A stretch of DNA of 11,505 nt from an uncultured Carnobacterium sp. (GTDB taxonomy: Bacteria; Bacillota; Bacilli; Lactobacillales; Aerococcaceae), in contig CALALK010000296.1 in the NCBI GenBank assembly GCA_937923125.1, positions 1 to 11,505 of the forward strand, given 5' to 3'. Numbering within the stretch: the first letter of the stretch is position 1; each line of letters opens with the position of its first letter. A program made the translations under genes and the position numbers. The notes under the pieces are model-generated. The model saw only the letters and a list, made by a program, of their open reading frames with translations, was not told the DNA's origin and ran no database searches. Positions 9,412 to 11,505 of the stretch are shown piece by piece.

Positions 9412-10539
9412 CTAATTCTCACTCTCCGTTTTTAAAATAGTTCCTTTTTCAATCGGTATTACGACTGGTTCATTAATAAATTGTTGCTTAATCCCATCCA
9501 GGCTCGTTGTCGTAATAAAGGTTTGCACCTTATTTTCAATGGCCTTAATTAGATGGGTTTGTCTATCATCATCGAGTTCGGACAGTACGTCATCTAATAG
9601 TAGAAGAGGATACTCACCCGTCGATAATTTCATCAATTCGATTTCCGCAAGCTTCAAACTGAGAACGGTCGAACGTTGCTGTCCTTGCGAACCGTACGTT
9701 TGAACCGGAATCTCGTTCAAATAAAAAATCAAATCGTCACGGTGCGGTCCAATCAGCGTTGTGGCTTGATCCGCCTCACGAGTTTGATTCTTCTTGAATT
9801 GATCGATATAGATTTCTTTCATTTGCGAAGGGGTTAACCCATCCTCCAACGGAATCGTTGCTTGATACGAAACCGAGAATTTCTCACGACCAAGCGATAA
9901 CTGGTCATGAATCGGAATGGCTAAAGCCTCCAATTGCTTCATAAAATCGAGACGATGAAAGACGATTTTACTAGCTAACTCGCTTAACATCTCGCTTAAA
10001 ACCTCTAAGTATTCGTCCGGCTGCTTTTTCTTAATGGCTAGCTGCTTCAAATACGTATTCCGTTGTTTTAAGACGCGATTATATTCCACTAAATCATAGA
10101 GGTAGAGGGAACTCATTTGTCCAAGTTCCATATCCACGAATTTACGTCTATTTTGCGGAGACCCTTTGACAAGCGTGAGGTTCTCTGGGGCAAATAGAAT
10201 GACATTCAAGTTTCCAAGGTAGGAACTCAGTCGTTTTTGCTCCAAATAATTCACTTTCGCGATTTTTCCTTTTTTAGAAAATTGCAATTCTAAATTCGTC
10301 TTTGTCGCTGTTTTTTCAACGGTCCCTTTAATCGTCGCAAACTCTTTTTTCCATCCAATCAGTTCTTTGTCGTTTGTAGTGCGGTGGCTCTTTGTCATCG
10401 CCAAGGCATAAATCGACTCCATCAGGTTGGTTTTCCCTTGTGCATTTTCACCAATAAAAACATGCACACCGTCTGTGAACTCTAGTTGGACAGATTCATA
10501 ATTACGAAAGTTTTGTAATTGTAAATTAGTCAGCTTCAT
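9412..10539 (-). CDS. recF: DNA replication/repair protein RecF
   Basis: A 375-residue SMC-like ATPase that helps load RecA at gapped DNA with RecO and RecR. Seen: LTNLQLQNFRNYES at the N-terminus, Walker A GENAQGKTN (30-38), the conserved LFAPENLTLVKGSPQNRRKFVD stretch (115-136, cited here only as a landmark), signature YGSQGQQRS (282-290) and Walker B PLLLLDDVLSELD (311-323) with the D-loop following. The length is usual for the family. The start codon overlaps the yaaA stop as ATGA (10539-10536), and no clear ribosome site precedes it, so it is probably made by termination-reinitiation from yaaA. It ends 3 nt before gyrB. Confidence 0.97.
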   Translation of the reverse strand: MKLTNLQLQNFRNYESVQLEFTDGVHVFIGENAQGKTNLMESIYALAMTKSHRTTNDKELIGWKKEFATIKGTVEKTATKTNLELQFSKKGKIAKVNYLEQKRLSSYLGNLNVILFAPENLTLVKGSPQNRRKFVDMELGQMSSLYLYDLVEYNRVLKQRNTYLKQLAIKKKQPDEYLEVLSEMLSELASKIVFHRLDFMKQLEALAIPIHDQLSLGREKFSVSYQATIPLEDGLTPSQMKEIYIDQFKKNQTREADQATTLIGPHRDDLIFYLNEIPVQTYGSQGQQRSTVLSLKLAEIELMKLSTGEYPLLLLDDVLSELDDDRQTHLIKAIENKVQTFITTTSLDGIKQQFINEPVVIPIEKGTILKTESEN

Positions 10540-10790
10540 GCGTCATGTGTGTTCAAATCATTTTCATCCGATTTCATTTCTTTCACAATAAAAATACCTT
10601 CATCAGGTATTTCGACACGTGTATTCGGATATAATTTTCTACCACGTCGATTTTCTAACTCTCCATCTACAAAAACTGTATATTCTTGCAGGTACCATTT
10701 TGCTTGTCCGCCCGTTGTAATGACGTCAATATGTTTTAAAAATTGCCCTAATGTAATGTACTCATCAGAGATCGATACGATAGTTGTCAT
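10536..10790 (-). CDS. yaaA: S4 domain-containing protein YaaA
   Basis: An 84-residue S4 RNA-binding-fold protein, the small gene that in Firmicutes sits between dnaN and recF. Seen: YITLGQFLKHIDVITTGGQAK (11-31), with the TGG-AK signature, followed by VFVDGELENRRGRKLYPNTRVEI (39-61), the two halves of the S4 fold. The last 15 or so residues are acidic and polar. The ATG at 10790 has GAGGAAG about 5 nt upstream. Its exact role is unsettled; a ribosome- or RNA-related function has been proposed for the family. Here it is the first gene of the operon, because no dnaN lies upstream. Confidence 0.95.
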   Translation of the reverse strand: MTTIVSISDEYITLGQFLKHIDVITTGGQAKWYLQEYTVFVDGELENRRGRKLYPNTRVEIPDEGIFIVKEMKSDENDLNTHDA

Positions 10791-10805
10791 GAACTTCCTC
10801 TTTTC

Positions 10806-10832
10806 TAATGGATATTGGTGAGAACTCCATTA
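10806..10832 (-). promoter_or_regulatory. Hairpin in the yaaA 5' leader
   Basis: TAATGGA (10806-10812) and TCCATTA (10826-10832) form a 7-bp stem with a 13-nt loop, ending only a few bases upstream of the yaaA ribosome site. A second small stem, GTAGA/TCTAC, sits at the very start of the transcript (about 10860-10874). They may influence translation or mRNA stability; the effect is inferred only. Confidence 0.4.
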
Positions 10833-10877
10833 AACTCATGCATGCTCACATATTTTTAAGTAGAATAACTCTACAAT

Positions 10878-10906
10878 ATTATACAATTTTTACACGCTTT
10901 TCGCAA
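10878..10906 (-). promoter_or_regulatory. Sigma-A promoter of the yaaA-recF-gyrB-gyrA operon
   Basis: Minus strand: -35 TTGCGA (10906-10901), exactly 17 nt, then -10 TATAAT (10883-10878). The predicted start is near 10871, giving a leader of about 80 nt before the yaaA ATG. No other promoter is obvious inside the operon. Confidence 0.8.
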
Positions 10907-11104
10907 AGAAATTGCAAAATTTAGGGGGTTATTTCAATTTTTAGTCAAAATCAACAAAAAAGCCTAAAAAAACAAAAAACAAAATTTAATGGGATTTTTT
11001 CAAAAATTGAAAGTTTTGGGCCAAAAATTACCCCAAAATCGTGCTGCCCAAAATTCACTTATAAGTGAATTTTGGGAAATTGAGCAGATGAGGGTTGAAA
11101 TATA
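10907..11104. other. AT-rich divergent spacer with several inverted repeats, no gene
   Basis: This sequence lies between the leftward yaaA promoter and the rightward promoter of the small gene, so neither transcript should cover most of it. No frame of credible length is present. Besides the 30-bp palindrome (listed separately) it holds an 11-bp inverted repeat, TTTCAATTTTT (10932-10942) with AAAAATTGAAA (11002-11012), and a 7-bp stem, TTTTGGG (11014-11020) with CCCAAAA (11032-11038). No TTATCCACA-like DnaA boxes were found, so it is not called an origin. Confidence 0.6.
11047..11076. repeat. Perfect 30-bp palindrome
   Basis: CCCAAAATTCACTTA (11047-11061) is followed at once by its exact reverse complement (11062-11076), with no spacer. 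No T-run follows on either strand, so it is not a typical terminator. It lies about 30 bp upstream of the extended -10 box of the plus-strand gene, where an operator or activator site would sit. The CCCAAAA/TTTTGGG ends recur at 11014-11038. Confidence 0.85.
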
Positions 11105-11113
11105 TGCTATACT
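11105..11113 (+). promoter_or_regulatory. Extended -10 promoter of the small plus-strand gene
   Basis: TGCTATACT gives a TGn extension (11105-11107) plus a -10 box TATACT (11108-11113). There is no good -35 box, as is common for extended -10 promoters. The predicted start near 11120 leaves a leader of about 25 nt with GAGGA at 11134-11138. Confidence 0.6.
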
Positions 11114-11145
11114 ATTGATAAATAAAGCATTTTGAGGATTTTAAT

Positions 11146-11469
11146 ATGAATATTGAGCCATTAAAAAGAGAATTAGAGGAAGAAATTAAACATAGAAATT
11201 ACGATTCATTGGTTTATGTATTATTTGATGAATCGAATACCACGCCATTTGCAGTACATTTTTTCTATAAAAATCATTTATTTATGGTGAATTTTAGAGA
11301 TGATAGATCTTATGTTCATGGAAAGACATTTGAATTTACAAATTTTTTGGAGGCAAAAGATAAATTTTTTAATCTTTTAGATTTTATAGTTCGAGAAGGA
11401 CGTAGATATGTTGCGATACGAGGAAGTTATATGTATTCTTCTCCATTATGGGATAATCATAAAAAATAA
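11146..11469 (+). CDS. Small hypothetical protein, possibly immunity-protein-like
   Basis: A 107-residue soluble protein that I do not recognise with certainty. Seen: a charged N-terminal helix (LKRELEEEIKHRNYDSL), then alternating hydrophobic stretches rich in Phe and Tyr (VYVLFDE, FAVHFFYKNHLFMVNF), a second helical stretch (NFLEAKDKFFNLLDFIVREGRRYV) and an ending with SSPLWDN. There is no signal peptide or membrane segment. The start has GAGGA 7 nt upstream and an extended -10 promoter. Codon choice is visibly more AT-rich than in the gyrase operon (ATT, TTT, AGA, TTA), suggesting acquired DNA. The overall pattern and the SPLWD ending faintly recall small immunity proteins of polymorphic toxin systems (Imm59-like), but this is memory-based and weak. 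It is transcribed away from yaaA, and its downstream partner, if any, lies outside the window. Confidence 0.75.
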   Translation: MNIEPLKRELEEEIKHRNYDSLVYVLFDESNTTPFAVHFFYKNHLFMVNFRDDRSYVHGKTFEFTNFLEAKDKFFNLLDFIVREGRRYVAIRGSYMYSSPLWDNHKK

Positions 11470-11505
11470 GAATCAAAAAGGAATTATGCAGCATTCACTG
11501 CTTAA

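Noticed and set aside
10907..11104. Possible replication origin in the AT-rich spacer next to yaaA
   Set aside because: No DnaA-box cluster (TTATCCACA or close forms) on either strand, and dnaA/dnaN are not adjacent.
11470..11505. Possible start of another gene (ATG at 11486 after AAAAGGA) or a terminator stem GCAG/CTGC
   Set aside because: Only 20 nt remain before the edge and the stem is 4 bp; neither can be judged.

Overview
The window looks like chromosomal DNA from a low-GC Gram-positive bacterium of the Lactobacillales type. The evidence is the gene order yaaA-recF-gyrB-gyrA, AGGAGG-type ribosome binding sites, a T-box leader, intrinsic terminators with U tails, and protein sequences of Firmicutes style. 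A Carnobacteriaceae- or Granulicatella-like host is a guess only. Nearly everything is on the minus strand; one small gene at the right edge is on the plus strand.

Layout in the direction of minus-strand transcription (right to left): (1) A short, AT-rich, unrecognised gene at 11146-11469 (+) diverges from yaaA. The spacer between them holds a promoter for each side and a perfect 30-bp palindrome. (2) yaaA-recF-gyrB-gyrA (10790 to 4840) form a tight operon with a 4-nt overlap, a 3-nt gap and a 45-nt gap, driven by a good sigma-A promoter at 10878-10906. dnaA and dnaN, which normally precede yaaA, are not in the 715 bases to its right. (3) Between gyrA and the next operon lies a gene-free stretch of 393 bases. 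It holds the gyrA terminator nested in a much larger imperfect inverted repeat (about 4593-4835), then A/T-tract direct repeats at the promoter of the next operon. (4) An ABC exporter pair follows: ATPase 4446-3703, then a polytopic permease 3713-2070, overlapping by 11 nt and closed by a strong terminator. (5) A promoter and an approximately 290-nt T-box leader with an AUG (Met) specifier precede two tandem paralogous genes for MetE-core (YxjG/YxjH-like) methionine synthase proteins. The second of these runs off the left edge.

Functionally, the gyr-recF block supplies DNA supercoiling and recombinational repair. The left block is a methionine-starvation-responsive unit in which uncharged tRNA-Met should allow readthrough into the methyltransferase genes. 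The ABC pair is an exporter of unknown substrate. No mobile-element transposase, CRISPR array, tRNA or rRNA gene was seen. The least explained pieces are the large inverted repeat after gyrA, the palindromic divergent spacer, and the small orphan gene at the right edge.
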